Positions 52,659 through 63,296 of a stretch of 64,000 bases of DNA are shown here, one piece after another. The DNA is taken from assembly GCA_964393105.1 (NCBI GenBank), contig CAYMSM010000040.1, forward strand, positions 28,431 through 92,430, read 5' to 3'. The notes beneath the pieces are model-generated. The model made no database searches and was not told the DNA's origin. It saw nothing but the letters and a program-made list of their open reading frames with translations. Every line of letters starts with the position of its first letter. Positions within the stretch are counted from its first letter, which is position 1. This DNA comes from CALMEC01 sp964393105. Its GTDB lineage: Bacteria > Actinomycetota > Thermoleophilia > Miltoncostaeales > Miltoncostaeaceae. The translations under genes and the position numbers were made by a program.

Positions 52659-54182
52659 CTATCGGCGGCGTTTGAGCATTCCGAAGATGCCCTTGACGAT
52701 CTCGCGGCCGACGGTGCGGGCCATCGTGGAGCCGAGGGCCTCTGTGACCTTGTCGGCGAGCGCGTCGTCCGAGCGGCGTGGCTGGGGGTCGGATTGCGGC
52801 CGTGCGCGCTCGCGGGCCTTGTCGACGAGTTCCGGGTCGTTCAGCATCCGGGCGGCCAGTATCTCCTCGGCGCTCTCCCGGTCGACGCGCTGGCCGTACT
52901 TGGGGCCGAGCGGCGAAGCGCCGATGATCGCGGAGCGCTCGGCGTCGGTCAGCGGCGCCATCCGTGATGCCGGCGGGTACAGGCGCGTCGCCGCGACTGG
53001 CGTGGGGACGCCGCGAGGGTCGAGGACCGTGACGACCGCCTCGCCGACGCCCAAGGCCTGCAGGGTTTCGTCCAGCGCGTAATGCTCGGTCATCGGGAAC
53101 GTCTCGATCGCCGATTTGAGCGCCTTCGCGTCCTTGGGCGTGAACGCGCGCACCGCATGCTGGACGCGGTGGCCGAGCTGGCTCAGAACCTCCTCCGGGA
53201 GGTCGGTCGGAAGCTGCGTGATGAAGAACACGCCAACGCCCTTGGAGCGGATCAGGCGGACGGTCTGGGTGACCGACTCGAGAAAGCCCTTACTGGCGTC
53301 GGCAAATAGCAGATGCGCCTCGTCGAAGAAGAACGCCAGCGTGGGTTTGTCCGGGTCGCCGATCTCCGGAAGCTCCTCGAAGAGCTCGGCTAGCACCCAC
53401 ATGAGGAAGGTCGAAAAGAGCGCGGGCTTGGTTGCGACGGTCGGCAGCGACATGACGGTGACGACGCCCTTGCCGTCGGGGGTCGTTCGCAGCAGATCGC
53501 GCACGTCGAACCCGGGCTCGCCGAAGAAAACGTCGCCACCCTCGCCCTCGAGCTGGGACACCTTGCGCTGCAGCACGCCGACCGTGGCGCTCGACAGTCC
53601 ACCCAAGTTCTTGAGGTCGGCCTTTCCAGGCCCGACCAGATACGCGAGCGCTGCGCGCAGGTCCTCCAGCTCGATGAGCGGCAACCTCTGCTCCTCACAG
53701 AACCGGAAGACCAGGCTGAGGCTCGACTCCTGGGTCTCGTTGAGCGACAGCACCTTGGACAGGAGCGTCGGGCCGAACTGCGCAAGCGACGCGCGGATCG
53801 GCGCCCCGTCCTCGCCCGTCAGCGACACGATGTCGACCGGCGCCGCGCCGGGCGTCCACTGGTGCTCCAGGCCAGTCGCCCGTGCGATGACCTTGTCGTT
53901 GGGCTCTCCCGCAGCGCCGATGCCCGCCAGGTCTCCCTTCATGTCGGCGGCGAACACGGGGCTGCCGGCCGCTGCGATCTGCTCGGCGATCAACTGCAAC
54001 GTCTTGGTCTTGCCGGTGCCGGTCGCGCCGGCGATCAGCCCGTGCCGGTTGATCAGGCTGAGCGGGATCCGTACGTCGACCGCGTTGACGGTCTGCTCGG
54101 GCTCGACGAACGGCCGGCCCAGGTGTACCGCAGGACCGTCGAACCCGTACCCCTCGGCGAGATCCGCGGCGAAGTCCCCCAA
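52659..54182 (-). CDS. HerA-like ATPase (DUF853 type)
   Basis: 507-residue cytoplasmic P-loop ATPase. Walker A is GATGTGKTKTLQ near residue 53; DMKGDLAG follows; Walker B is LAFFFDEAHLLF near residue 285; and the arginine-finger region QLGHRVQHAVRAFTPKDAKAL is present. It matches the HerA/bipolar helicase-like DUF853 family found in many bacteria. No NurA nuclease is adjacent, so function in DNA processing is only suggested. The likely start is the TTG at 54182, immediately after the ppdK stop. Confidence 0.88.
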   Translation of the reverse strand: MGDFAADLAEGYGFDGPAVHLGRPFVEPEQTVNAVDVRIPLSLINRHGLIAGATGTGKTKTLQLIAEQIAAAGSPVFAADMKGDLAGIGAAGEPNDKVIARATGLEHQWTPGAAPVDIVSLTGEDGAPIRASLAQFGPTLLSKVLSLNETQESSLSLVFRFCEEQRLPLIELEDLRAALAYLVGPGKADLKNLGGLSSATVGVLQRKVSQLEGEGGDVFFGEPGFDVRDLLRTTPDGKGVVTVMSLPTVATKPALFSTFLMWVLAELFEELPEIGDPDKPTLAFFFDEAHLLFADASKGFLESVTQTVRLIRSKGVGVFFITQLPTDLPEEVLSQLGHRVQHAVRAFTPKDAKALKSAIETFPMTEHYALDETLQALGVGEAVVTVLDPRGVPTPVAATRLYPPASRMAPLTDAERSAIIGASPLGPKYGQRVDRESAEEILAARMLNDPELVDKARERARPQSDPQPRRSDDALADKVTEALGSTMARTVGREIVKGIFGMLKRRR

Positions 54183-56861
54183 CTAGACGTCCCGGCGGCT
54201 GGTCGCAGATTCCTCCAACGCTGCCTGCCCGGCCGCGATGCGCGCGACCTGGACGCGATAGGGCGAACAGGACACGTAGTCCAGGCCGGCGCGGTGGCAG
54301 AACTTGACCGACTCGGGATCCCCGCCGTGCTCGCCGCAGATGCCCAGCTTGATGTCGGGCTTGACGGCGCGTGACAGCTCGGTGGCCATCTGGATGAGCT
54401 TGCCGACTCCGCCCTGGTCGAGGGTCTCGAACGGGTTCGCCGACAGCACGTTGCGTGCCAGGTAACGCGTCAGGAACTTGCCCTCCGCGTCGTCGCGGCT
54501 GAACGCCAGCGTCGTCTGCGTCAGGTCGTTCGTGCCGAAGCTGAAGAAGTCCGCCTGACGGGCGATCTCGTCCGCGGTCAGCGCAGCGCGCGGGACCTCG
54601 ATCATCGTGCCGATGGTGTAGTCGATGTGCTCGTCCGCGGCCATCAGGATCTCCTCGGCGGCGGCGTGCGATTCTTCCTTCATCAGCCGCAGCTCCTCCT
54701 CGAAGCCCACCAGGGGGATCATGATCTCGACGAGCGGCGACTCGCCGGTCTCGGCCTTGACCGCCAGTGCGGCGCTGATGATCGCCTGGACCTGCATGCG
54801 ATAGATCTCGGGCCAGACGATGCCCAGACGGCATCCGCGCATGCCGAGCATGGGGTTGACCTCGTCCAGCTCCTGGACCCGACCGAGCCGGCGCAGAGTC
54901 TCCGGATCGACGATGCCGGACGCGCGCTGGTGCTCCACCTCGACCGACAGCTCCAGCAGGCTCGGCAGGAACTCGTGCAGGGGTGGGTCGAGCAGCCGGA
55001 TCGTCACCGGGAGGCCGTGCATCGCCCGGAAGATCCCGACGAAGTCCTCCTCCTGGAATGCCCGCAGCTGCTCCAGCGCGCCGGCGCGCGCGGTGTCGTT
55101 CGTGGCCATGATCATCTCCTGGACGATCGGGATGCGGCCCTCGGTGAAGAACATGTGCTCGGTGCGACACAGGCCGATGCCCTCGGCGCCGAACTCGCGC
55201 CCGCGCCGGGCGTCATCTGGCGTATCGGCGTTCGTCCGCACCCGCAGCGTCCGCACGGCGTCGGCCCAGTCCAGGATCTGCATCAAGTGCGGGTTGTCGG
55301 TCTGCGGCGGGATGAGCGGGGCCTCGCCGACGTAGACGCCGCCGGTGGTGCCGTCGATCGTGATGATCTCGCCCTCGTTGAGCGTCACGTCGGCGACCCT
55401 CATCGTGCCCTCCAGCTCGTCGATCTCGATGGCGCCGACCCCGCAGACGGCGGGCTTTCCCATGCCGACGGCAACGATCGCCGCATGCGAGGTCTTGCCG
55501 CCACGCGCGGTCAGGATGCCCTGCGCCTCGATCATGCCGTGCAGGTCGTCGGGCGTCGTCTCCTCGCGGACCAGGATCACGCGCTCGCCGTCCTTGCCGC
55601 GCCGCTCCGCCTCGTCGGCGTCGAACACGATCGATCCGACGGCGGCCCCCGGGCTCGCGTTGACGCCGTGGGCAATCGGCTGGCTCGCCGCGGTCGGGTC
55701 GAGCTGCGGCAGAAGGAGCTGGCGGATCTGGCCGGGATCGACAAGGTCACGCAGCGCCTCATCCGAGCTGACGAGCCCTTCCGCCGCCATCTCGACGGCG
55801 ATCCGCACCATGGCCGGGGCGCTGCGCTTGCCGTTGCGCGTCTGCAGCATGTACAGGCGCCCCTCTTCGATGGTGAACTCGACGTCCTGCATGTTGCGAT
55901 ACGTGCGCTCGAGCAGGCCCATCGTCTGCATGAGCTCGTCGAACGCCTCGGGCAGCTCGTCGCGAAGCTCGGCCAAGGGTCGGGGCGTACGGATGCCGGC
56001 GACGACATCCTCGCCCTGCGCGTTGATCAGGAAGTCGCCGAACGGCTCGCCGGACTCGCCCGTCACGTTGTTGCGCGAAAAGGCCACCCCGGTACCCGAG
56101 CGCTCCCCGCTGTTGCCGAACACCATCTGCTGCACGTTGACCGCCGTGCCCAGGGCCCAAGGGATGTTGTTGAGGCGCCGGTAATCCTGCGCGCGCCGGT
56201 TGTCCCACGAGTCGAACACCGCCCGGATCGCCCCCTCCAACTGGGCGCGTGGCTCCTGCGGGAACGCCTCGCCCTTGTGCTCCTGGTAGATCGCCTTGAA
56301 CGTCGTGACGAGGCCCTGCAGGTCGGCCGCGGTCAGATCGACGTCGTTCACAGCGCCGTGGGCCGCCTTGAGCGCGGTCAACGCCTCCTCGAAGTGCTTC
56401 TTCTCGACGCCCGACACGACGTCGCCGAACATCTGGATGAAACGCCGGTAGGAGTCGTAGGCAAAACGCGGGTTGGCGGTTCGGGCGGCCAGCCCTTGGA
56501 CGCTGCGGTCGTTGAGCCCGAGGTTCAGCACCGTGTCCATCATCCCGGGCATCGAGAACTTGGCGCCGCTTCGCACCGACACGAGGAGCGGGTTGTCGGG
56601 ATCGCCCAGCCGCTTTTCGGCGTCGTCCTCAAGCCGGCTCAGGTGCTCGGTGATCTCATCCTCGAGCCCTGCCGGGAACTCCTGCCCGCCGCGCAGATAC
56701 GCCATGCAGGCCTCGGTCGAGATGGTGAACCCCTTGGGGACGGGGAGCCCGAGACGGGTCATCTCCGCGACGTTCGCGCCCTTTCCGCCCAGGATGTCCC
56801 GCATGTCCCGAGAGCCCTCGGCAAAGTCGTAGACGAGCTTCGCTGCGACGGTGGTGCTCAA
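54183..56861 (-). CDS. ppdK: Pyruvate, phosphate dikinase
   Basis: Interconverts pyruvate and phosphoenolpyruvate with ATP and phosphate. 892 residues: the nucleotide-binding domain begins GGKGANVAEMTRLGLPVPKGFTI, with SVRSGAKFSMPGMMDTVLNLG; the swivelling domain has the phospho-His motif TARGGKTSHAAIVAVGMGKP near residue 460; the PEP/pyruvate barrel has GIGLCRTEHMFF, RLLDPPLHEFLP and GTNDLTQTTLAFSRDDAE. The start is most likely the TTG at 56861, which overlaps the glyS stop (TTGA). It lies in the order glyQ-glyS-ppdK, conserved in several Gram-positive lineages. Confidence 0.95.
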   Translation of the reverse strand: MSTTVAAKLVYDFAEGSRDMRDILGGKGANVAEMTRLGLPVPKGFTISTEACMAYLRGGQEFPAGLEDEITEHLSRLEDDAEKRLGDPDNPLLVSVRSGAKFSMPGMMDTVLNLGLNDRSVQGLAARTANPRFAYDSYRRFIQMFGDVVSGVEKKHFEEALTALKAAHGAVNDVDLTAADLQGLVTTFKAIYQEHKGEAFPQEPRAQLEGAIRAVFDSWDNRRAQDYRRLNNIPWALGTAVNVQQMVFGNSGERSGTGVAFSRNNVTGESGEPFGDFLINAQGEDVVAGIRTPRPLAELRDELPEAFDELMQTMGLLERTYRNMQDVEFTIEEGRLYMLQTRNGKRSAPAMVRIAVEMAAEGLVSSDEALRDLVDPGQIRQLLLPQLDPTAASQPIAHGVNASPGAAVGSIVFDADEAERRGKDGERVILVREETTPDDLHGMIEAQGILTARGGKTSHAAIVAVGMGKPAVCGVGAIEIDELEGTMRVADVTLNEGEIITIDGTTGGVYVGEAPLIPPQTDNPHLMQILDWADAVRTLRVRTNADTPDDARRGREFGAEGIGLCRTEHMFFTEGRIPIVQEMIMATNDTARAGALEQLRAFQEEDFVGIFRAMHGLPVTIRLLDPPLHEFLPSLLELSVEVEHQRASGIVDPETLRRLGRVQELDEVNPMLGMRGCRLGIVWPEIYRMQVQAIISAALAVKAETGESPLVEIMIPLVGFEEELRLMKEESHAAAEEILMAADEHIDYTIGTMIEVPRAALTADEIARQADFFSFGTNDLTQTTLAFSRDDAEGKFLTRYLARNVLSANPFETLDQGGVGKLIQMATELSRAVKPDIKLGICGEHGGDPESVKFCHRAGLDYVSCSPYRVQVARIAAGQAALEESATSRRDV

Positions 56862-58946
56862 CGTGTGCCCCCCTGGGTGACGACGGTGAAGTCGGCGATA
56901 CGGCCGAGGACCGCAGCGGTCTCGCGCACCAGCGCATGGCGCCGGGCACGATCGAGGAGATCCTCCGCGTTGACCATGACATCGACGAAGAACGTGTCGA
57001 CCGCGGGCGCGAGCGCGGCGCCGGCGGCGAGGGCCGCGGCGAAGTCGCCGGCGGCGCGAGCGCCGTCGATCATCGGGCGCACCTGGGCGACCGCGTCGGC
57101 CAGCGCCTGCTCGCCGGCGTCGCCGGTCGGCATCCACCCACCGCCGTTGTCGCTCCCAGGGCCGCGGGCCGTCACGCGCACGCAGCGGTTGCACGCCTCC
57201 CACGCGACCCAGAACGCATCGTCGCCGCGGGCGGCCTCGATCGCCCGCGCCCACGCCGAGGTGACGGCGAGCCCACCGATCCCCGCTCCCTGCGCCGCGC
57301 CTGCAGACTCTGCGCCCACCCCCTCGCCGGCCAGGTGGAACGCCAGCCGGTCGGCGACGAACGCGTCGAGCGCGTCGGCGGTCACGTCCCAGGGTTGGAT
57401 CAACTTCGCGCCCTGGCCGTCGAACGCGGCGTAGGCCGCCGAGAACACCTCGCGTGGTCGCAGGTCCCAACCGCGCTCGATCGCGATCCGCACCAGACCG
57501 GCCGCCGCCCGCCGCAGTCCGTAGGGGTCCTTGGAGCTGGTGGGACGCTCGTTGATCGCGAATGCGCCGACGAGGCTGTCGGTCTTCTCGGCGAGCGCGA
57601 GCAGCGCCCCGGCCTGGGTGGTGGGTGTCGGCGAGTCGGGGCCCTCGGGCAGGTAGTGCTCCTCGACGGCCATGCACACGTCCTCGGGACGGCCTGCCAG
57701 CCGCGCATAGTGAGCCCCCGCATAACCCTGCAGCTCCGAGAACTCGGCCACGAGCACCGCGCCCTGGTCGACCTTGGCAAGCCGCGCCGCGGCTTCGGCG
57801 GTCGAGGCGTCCAGGTCAAGCTGAGCGCCCAATGTCCGGACCCCCGCCACGAGCCGCTCACGCTTGTCGGCGAGCGTTCCGAGCCGCTGGTGGAACACGA
57901 TCGTGTCGAGACGGCGATCCAGCTCGTCGAGCCCGGCGGCGGTGTCCTTGTCGAAGCTGAACGTCGCGTCCTGCAACCGGGCGCTCAGCACGTCCTCGTT
58001 GCCGCGCGTGATGACGTCCGCGTGGGCCGGGTCGCCGTTGGAGATCGCAAGGAACGAAGCCTGCAGGCTACCGTCCTCGCGCTCCAGCGGGAAGTACCGC
58101 TGGTGGCTTTGCATCGCCGTCACGAGCACCTTGGGCGGCAGGCGCATGTGCTCAGCCTGGACCTGCCCGACGATCAGGCTCGGCCACTCGACGAGATGGA
58201 CGACCTCCTCGATCTTTCCGAGCGGATCGCGCCAGGCGCATCCGCGCTCACGTGCCGCGTCGTCGAGGGCGCCGGTGATCGTCGCCCGGCGCTCGGCGTG
58301 ATCGACGACCACGCCAACGGCGCGCACCGCGTCCCGGTATCCCGCTGCGGTCGCAATCGTCGCGGGCCCGCCGATGAACCTATGGCCGCGGCTGACGTCT
58401 CCCGCGGTCAGGCCGTGCAACTCGAACGGGATCGTGCGCGCGTCGAGCTTGGCGACGATCCAGCGGACAGGTCGCGAGAACCGCAGACCCGTGCCGTCGC
58501 CCCAACGCATGGTCTTGGAGAACCGGATTCCCTCGATCAGCCGCTTGGTGATGTCGGGAACGAGCTCGGCGACGGACCGCGCCTCACCGGGGACCTCGGC
58601 GAACACGACCTCGCGGCCGTCGCGGCCCGCACGCACCACGAGATCCTCGACCGCGACGCCCTGCTTGCGCGCAAACCCCTCGGCGGCCTTGGTGGGGTTG
58701 CCGTCCGCGTCGAACGCCGCTGCGGCCGGCGGTCCTGCAACCGACTTCGCCTCACCGCTTTGTCGCTCCGGCAGCCCGGTCACGCTGACGGCGAACCGCC
58801 GCGGCGCGACCCACACCTGCACCTGGTCGCGGCTCAGGCCGTACCCGTCGAGCGCGGCCTCGACGATGCCGGGCGCCTGGTCGATCAGCTCCCTGCATGC
58901 GCTCGAAGGAAGCTCCTCACACCCGATCTCCAGCAGCAGATGAGCG

Positions 58947-58954
<8 letters not shown>
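56858..58954 (-). CDS. glyS: Glycyl-tRNA synthetase beta subunit
   Basis: Beta chain of the alpha2-beta2 glycyl-tRNA synthetase; binds tRNA-Gly. 698 residues. LLLEIGCEELPSSACRELI is the start, FSKTMRWG and FSRPVRWI follow near residue 165, HQRYFPL near residue 290, the HD-like VFHQRLGTLADKRERL near residue 350, and TSSKDPYGLRRAAAGLVRI near residue 460, then a DALR-type anticodon domain. GTG at 58954 gives an 8-bp overlap with glyQ. Having separate subunits is unusual for actinobacteria and is one of the pointers to Thermoleophilia. Confidence 0.94.
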
Positions 58955-59822
<868 letters not shown>

Positions 59823-59902
59823 ACGCCCTCCCCGTCGTGTGCGAGGCGGCAAGTCTACCCACCGCGCGAACCGCGAATGACCCCGACGCTGCCACCGACA
59901 TG

Positions 59903-59963
59903 TGTTACAGCGCTCCACGCACCTGTGCCAAATGCGTCACAGAACACGCGCGCCATCTGTAAC
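59903..59963. repeat. Dispersed 61-bp repeat, copy B
   Basis: Begins TGTTACAGCGC (59903-59913) and ends CTGTAAC (59957-59963); interior CTGTGCCAAATGCGTCACAG is itself an inverted repeat (CTGTG/CACAG). Shares the order of motifs with copy A at 39164-39225. It lies 81 bp upstream of the glyQ start, in a possible promoter region after recO. Confidence 0.6.
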
Positions 59964-60045
59964 CATTGGCTGTGAGATCCTCCGCCAAATGGCCGTCGGC
60001 CAACGCCCTCTGTGACGATGCACTGCCGACGGCGAGGCCCACGCG

Positions 60046-60774
60046 CTACAACGGCGCTGCCGAGCGCAACACGACGCCCAGGTGCTCCTGCAAGACCAGG
60101 CTCACGATCCGTTCGACTCCCGCGGCGGCATGCGGCGGGCAGGCGTCGGCGGCGTCGGCAAGCGGCCGGCCGATGAGCTCGGCGAACGCGCCCAGCACCC
60201 CCGCATCCACCGATTCGCCGAGCGACGCGCACTCGGCGCACAGGGCGCCGCCGGCGCGGGCCGAGAACGCGATGAAGGGACCCGCCGATCCACACCCCAT
60301 GCACGTTGCAAGGCGCGGCAGCAATCCTGCAACGACGAGGAGCTTGGCGTGGACTCCCAAGACGATCGGCTCGTGGCGCGGCGGGGTGTCCCGCGGCGGC
60401 ACGTGTGCCAGGAGCGCCAGACCCCGGGTCAACAGATTGTAGGCGCCCTCGTTCGCCTCCTCCTCCCCCAGCACCCGCATCGCCGCCTCGAGCACCGAAC
60501 CCGTCGCCCTCAGCCGGTACCCCTCGACCCACAGGCCGGCGTGCGCCTCGACAACCTGCGCCTGGCGGACCGTGGACATCTCCCCCCTGCCCTCGTGCAA
60601 CCCCAGATGCACGCGCACGCCGGGCTGCAGCCGGCCGCCCATCTTGGATTTCGCACGTCGCGTACCCTTGGCGATCGCCGACACCCTGCCACGCTCGCGG
60701 GTGTAGAGCGTCAGCACGCTGTCGGCCTCGCCATACCTGATGACGCGCAACACGATGGCCTCGGTCTCGTACAC
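60046..60774 (-). CDS. recO: DNA repair protein RecO
   Basis: Helps load RecA on SSB-coated DNA in the RecFOR pathway. 242 residues: the N-terminal OB domain starts MYETEAIVLRVIRYGEADSVLTL and includes GRVSAIAKGTRR; a central helical domain; and a zinc-binding site CMGCG with CAEC near residues 160-180. GTG start at 60774. It is divergent from the glutaredoxin gene with 72 bp between starts. Confidence 0.94.
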   Translation of the reverse strand: MYETEAIVLRVIRYGEADSVLTLYTRERGRVSAIAKGTRRAKSKMGGRLQPGVRVHLGLHEGRGEMSTVRQAQVVEAHAGLWVEGYRLRATGSVLEAAMRVLGEEEANEGAYNLLTRGLALLAHVPPRDTPPRHEPIVLGVHAKLLVVAGLLPRLATCMGCGSAGPFIAFSARAGGALCAECASLGESVDAGVLGAFAELIGRPLADAADACPPHAAAGVERIVSLVLQEHLGVVLRSAAPL

Positions 60775-60846
60775 AGACGCATTGGTATCAGCCCGCGAAG
60801 GCGCCCCGGGCGAATGGATGCCGACCGAGGCTAGAATAGTTCATAT

Positions 60847-61104
60847 ATGCCGGAGATCACGATGTACACGAGCGACAGGTGCCCGTACTGCATACGCGCA
60901 AAGCACCTGCTCGATTACAAGGGCGCGACGTACGACGAGATCCACATCTCGCTCAGCGATTTCGAGGCGCGCGTACGCATCGCCGAGTTGACCGGCCAGA
61001 TGACCGTTCCCCAGATCCTCATCGACGGCGAGCCGATCGGCGGTTGGTACGAACTCTCCGCCCTGGACCGCGAGGGCAAGCTGGACCCCCTGCTCGCCGC
61101 CTGA
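60847..61104 (+). CDS. grxC: Glutaredoxin 3-type protein
   Basis: 85-residue thiol redox protein with an active-site CPYC at residues 12-15, the cis-proline segment TVPQILIDGE near residue 53, and GGWYELSALD (a GG motif that binds the glutathione glycine in the family). The ATG at 60847 follows a TAGAAT-like -10 box at 60831-60836, so the mRNA would have almost no leader and translation may be leaderless or nearly so. Many actinobacteria use mycothiol instead of glutathione; the natural thiol partner is not readable here. Confidence 0.9.
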   Translation: MPEITMYTSDRCPYCIRAKHLLDYKGATYDEIHISLSDFEARVRIAELTGQMTVPQILIDGEPIGGWYELSALDREGKLDPLLAA

Positions 61105-61116
61105 CGCCGAGGGCCC

Positions 61117-62172
61117 TCAGCGCTCTCCCTCGAGCGGGTACCAGCAGGCGGTGTGGTGGTCTCGGCCGACCGATTGCAGTTCCGGGATCTGGGTCGAGCA
61201 CGACGCGGGCACTTCGGGCCTGACCCCGTCCGGCCCGGTTGGCAGCGTCGGCGCCAGCTCGTGCGCGCGGGGGCATCTGGTGTGAAACCTGCAGCCGGAC
61301 GGGGGGTTGGTCGGTGAGGGCACGTCGCCCACAAGTATCTGCCGCTTGCGCGCCTTCGCCAGCTTCGGGTCGGGGATCGGAACCGCCGACAGCAGCGCGC
61401 TCGTATACGGATGGCGAGGACTCCCAACCAGTTCATGTGATTCGGCGACCTCCATGATCTTGCCGAGGTACATGACCGCGATGCGGTTGCACACGTGCCG
61501 AACGACCGACAGGTCATGCGCGATGAAGACAATCGTCAGATTCAGCTCGCGTTTGAGCTCAGTCAAGAGGTTGATGATCTGCGCTTGGATCGAGACGTCG
61601 AGTGCGGATACCGGCTCGTCGGCAACACTCAGCTTGGGTTTCACCGCGATGGCACGTGCGACGCCGATCCGCTGGCGCTGCCCGCCGGAGAACTCGTGCG
61701 GATACCGGTTGTAGTGCTCGGGGTTGAGGCCGACCATATCCATCAGGTCACGCACGCGACGTCTGCGGGCGTCGCCGTCAGACTCGATTTGATGGATTTC
61801 GAAGGGCTCGCCGATGATGGATCCGACCGTCTTGCGTGGGTTGAGCGACGAGGAGGGATCCTGGAAGATCATCTGCATCTCACGCCGGAGCGGCTTCATC
61901 TCGTTGCGCGCCAGGCCCGAGATCTCCCGGCCGTCGAATCTGATCGAGCCGCTCGTCGGATCCAGCAACCGCATGATGAGCCGTGCCGTGGTCGACTTGC
62001 CACATCCGGACTCGCCCACGAGGCCCAGCGTCTCCCCTGCGTTGACCGTGAACGACAGCCCGTCGACCGCGTGCACCCGGCCGATCTCGCGCTGGATCAG
62101 GATTCCGCTGCGGATCGGGAAGTGCTTGACGAGGTCGGTCACCTCGACCAGGGGCGTGGGGGCGGCGCTCAG
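61117..62172 (-). CDS. oppF: Oligopeptide ABC transporter ATP-binding protein OppF
   Basis: One of two ATPases energising peptide uptake. Walker A GESGCGKSTT near residue 52, Q-loop FQDPSSSLNPRKT, signature YPHEFSGGQRQRIGVARA, Walker B LSVADEPVSALDVSIQ, H-loop IAHDLSVV, and a C-terminal iron-sulfur-like CRFHTRCPRA plus C-terminal Cys as in OppD/F. The best start is the CTG at 62172, which overlaps the oppD stop (CTGA) and has GAGGAG 6 nt upstream; the next ordinary start is the GTG at 62142, which would cut residues before the first strand. 351 residues. Confidence 0.93.
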   Translation of the reverse strand: MSAAPTPLVEVTDLVKHFPIRSGILIQREIGRVHAVDGLSFTVNAGETLGLVGESGCGKSTTARLIMRLLDPTSGSIRFDGREISGLARNEMKPLRREMQMIFQDPSSSLNPRKTVGSIIGEPFEIHQIESDGDARRRRVRDLMDMVGLNPEHYNRYPHEFSGGQRQRIGVARAIAVKPKLSVADEPVSALDVSIQAQIINLLTELKRELNLTIVFIAHDLSVVRHVCNRIAVMYLGKIMEVAESHELVGSPRHPYTSALLSAVPIPDPKLAKARKRQILVGDVPSPTNPPSGCRFHTRCPRAHELAPTLPTGPDGVRPEVPASCSTQIPELQSVGRDHHTACWYPLEGER

Positions 62173-63296
62173 GACGTCTCCTCTTCCACGACGACCGCAG
62201 CAGCGACGGCGGGCCGCGACGGGTCGATTGCCCCCTCGTCGAGGGCCTCGGTCAACGGCACCCGTTGCAAGACCTCTTCCGGGTTGACGCCGGAGCCAAG
62301 CTGGCCCCAGAGCGCCCTCCGCACCTCGGCGGGAAGCAGACACGCCACCAGATGATGGTTGCCGACGGCGGATGCGGAGAGTCTCGGATCGATGCGCTTG
62401 TGCTCCTCGCGCACGTAGGGGCAGCGTGGATGGAACGAGCAGCCCGACGGCGTGTTGATCAGCGACGGCGGCCGACCGGGGATCGGCACGAGCTCCTGAT
62501 CGCCGGACGTGTCGAGCCGCGGGATCGACCGGAGCAATCCCCACGTGTACGGGTGTTCCGGGTTGGCAAAGATGGTCTCGGTGTCGCCGTACTCGATGAT
62601 CCGCCCCGCGTACATCACCGCGATGTCGTCCGTGATCTCTGCGACGACCCCCAGGTCGTGCGTGATCATGACGATGGCGGTGTCGAACTCGGCCTGCAAC
62701 GTGCGGATCAGGTCGAGGATCTGCGCCTGGACCGTCACGTCCAAGGCCGTCGTCGGCTCGTCGGCGATCAGGAGCTTGGGATCGTTGATGAGCCCCATCG
62801 CGATCATCACGCGTTGTCGCATGCCACCCGAAAACTCGTGCGGGTACGCATCGAGGCGCGTGCGCGGTTCGGGAATCCCCACGAGCTCGAGCATCTCGAC
62901 TGCGCGATCGCGGGCGCGTGCCTTGGGGACGTCGCGATGAGCGAGCACCGCCTCGACCAGTTGATCGCCGATGCGATAGAAGGGGTGCAGCGACGAGAGC
63001 GGGTCCTGGAAGATCATCGCGATCTCGCTGCCTCGCAGGCTCCGCAGGTCCTCGTTGGATGCGGACAGAAGCTCCATCCCGTCGAACCGCACGGACCCGG
63101 TGATGGTCGCGTTGACGGCGAACCGGGTGAGCCCCATCAGCGCGAGGGCTGACACGCTCTTGCCCGATCCGGACTCCCCGACGACGCCAAGCGCCTTGCC
63201 GCGCTCCACCGTGTACGAGACCCCGTCGACCGCCTTGACGACGCCGTCGTCGGTACGAAACTGAACGGACAGGTCTCTGACCTCGAGCAGCGCCAT
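62169..63296 (-). CDS. oppD: Oligopeptide ABC transporter ATP-binding protein OppD
   Basis: Second ATPase of the peptide transporter. 375 residues. Walker A GESGSGKSVSAL near residue 40, FQDPLSSLHPFYRIGDQL, signature YPHEFSGGMRQRVMIAMG, Walker B LLIADEPTTALDVTVQ, H-loop ITHDLGVV, and the C-terminal CSFHPRCPY cysteine cluster of this family. The ATG at 63296 overlaps the oppB stop (TGATG). An Ala/Val-rich acidic tail of about 25 residues is extra. Confidence 0.95.
   Translation of the reverse strand: MALLEVRDLSVQFRTDDGVVKAVDGVSYTVERGKALGVVGESGSGKSVSALALMGLTRFAVNATITGSVRFDGMELLSASNEDLRSLRGSEIAMIFQDPLSSLHPFYRIGDQLVEAVLAHRDVPKARARDRAVEMLELVGIPEPRTRLDAYPHEFSGGMRQRVMIAMGLINDPKLLIADEPTTALDVTVQAQILDLIRTLQAEFDTAIVMITHDLGVVAEITDDIAVMYAGRIIEYGDTETIFANPEHPYTWGLLRSIPRLDTSGDQELVPIPGRPPSLINTPSGCSFHPRCPYVREEHKRIDPRLSASAVGNHHLVACLLPAEVRRALWGQLGSGVNPEEVLQRVPLTEALDEGAIDPSRPAVAAAVVVEEETS

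Noticed and set aside
50537..54182. Defence island made of dgt, the hypothetical gene and the HerA-like ATPase
   Set aside because: dGTPase and HerA proteins occur in anti-phage systems, but here each is of the common housekeeping type. Repeats separate them, and no nuclease or effector partner is present.
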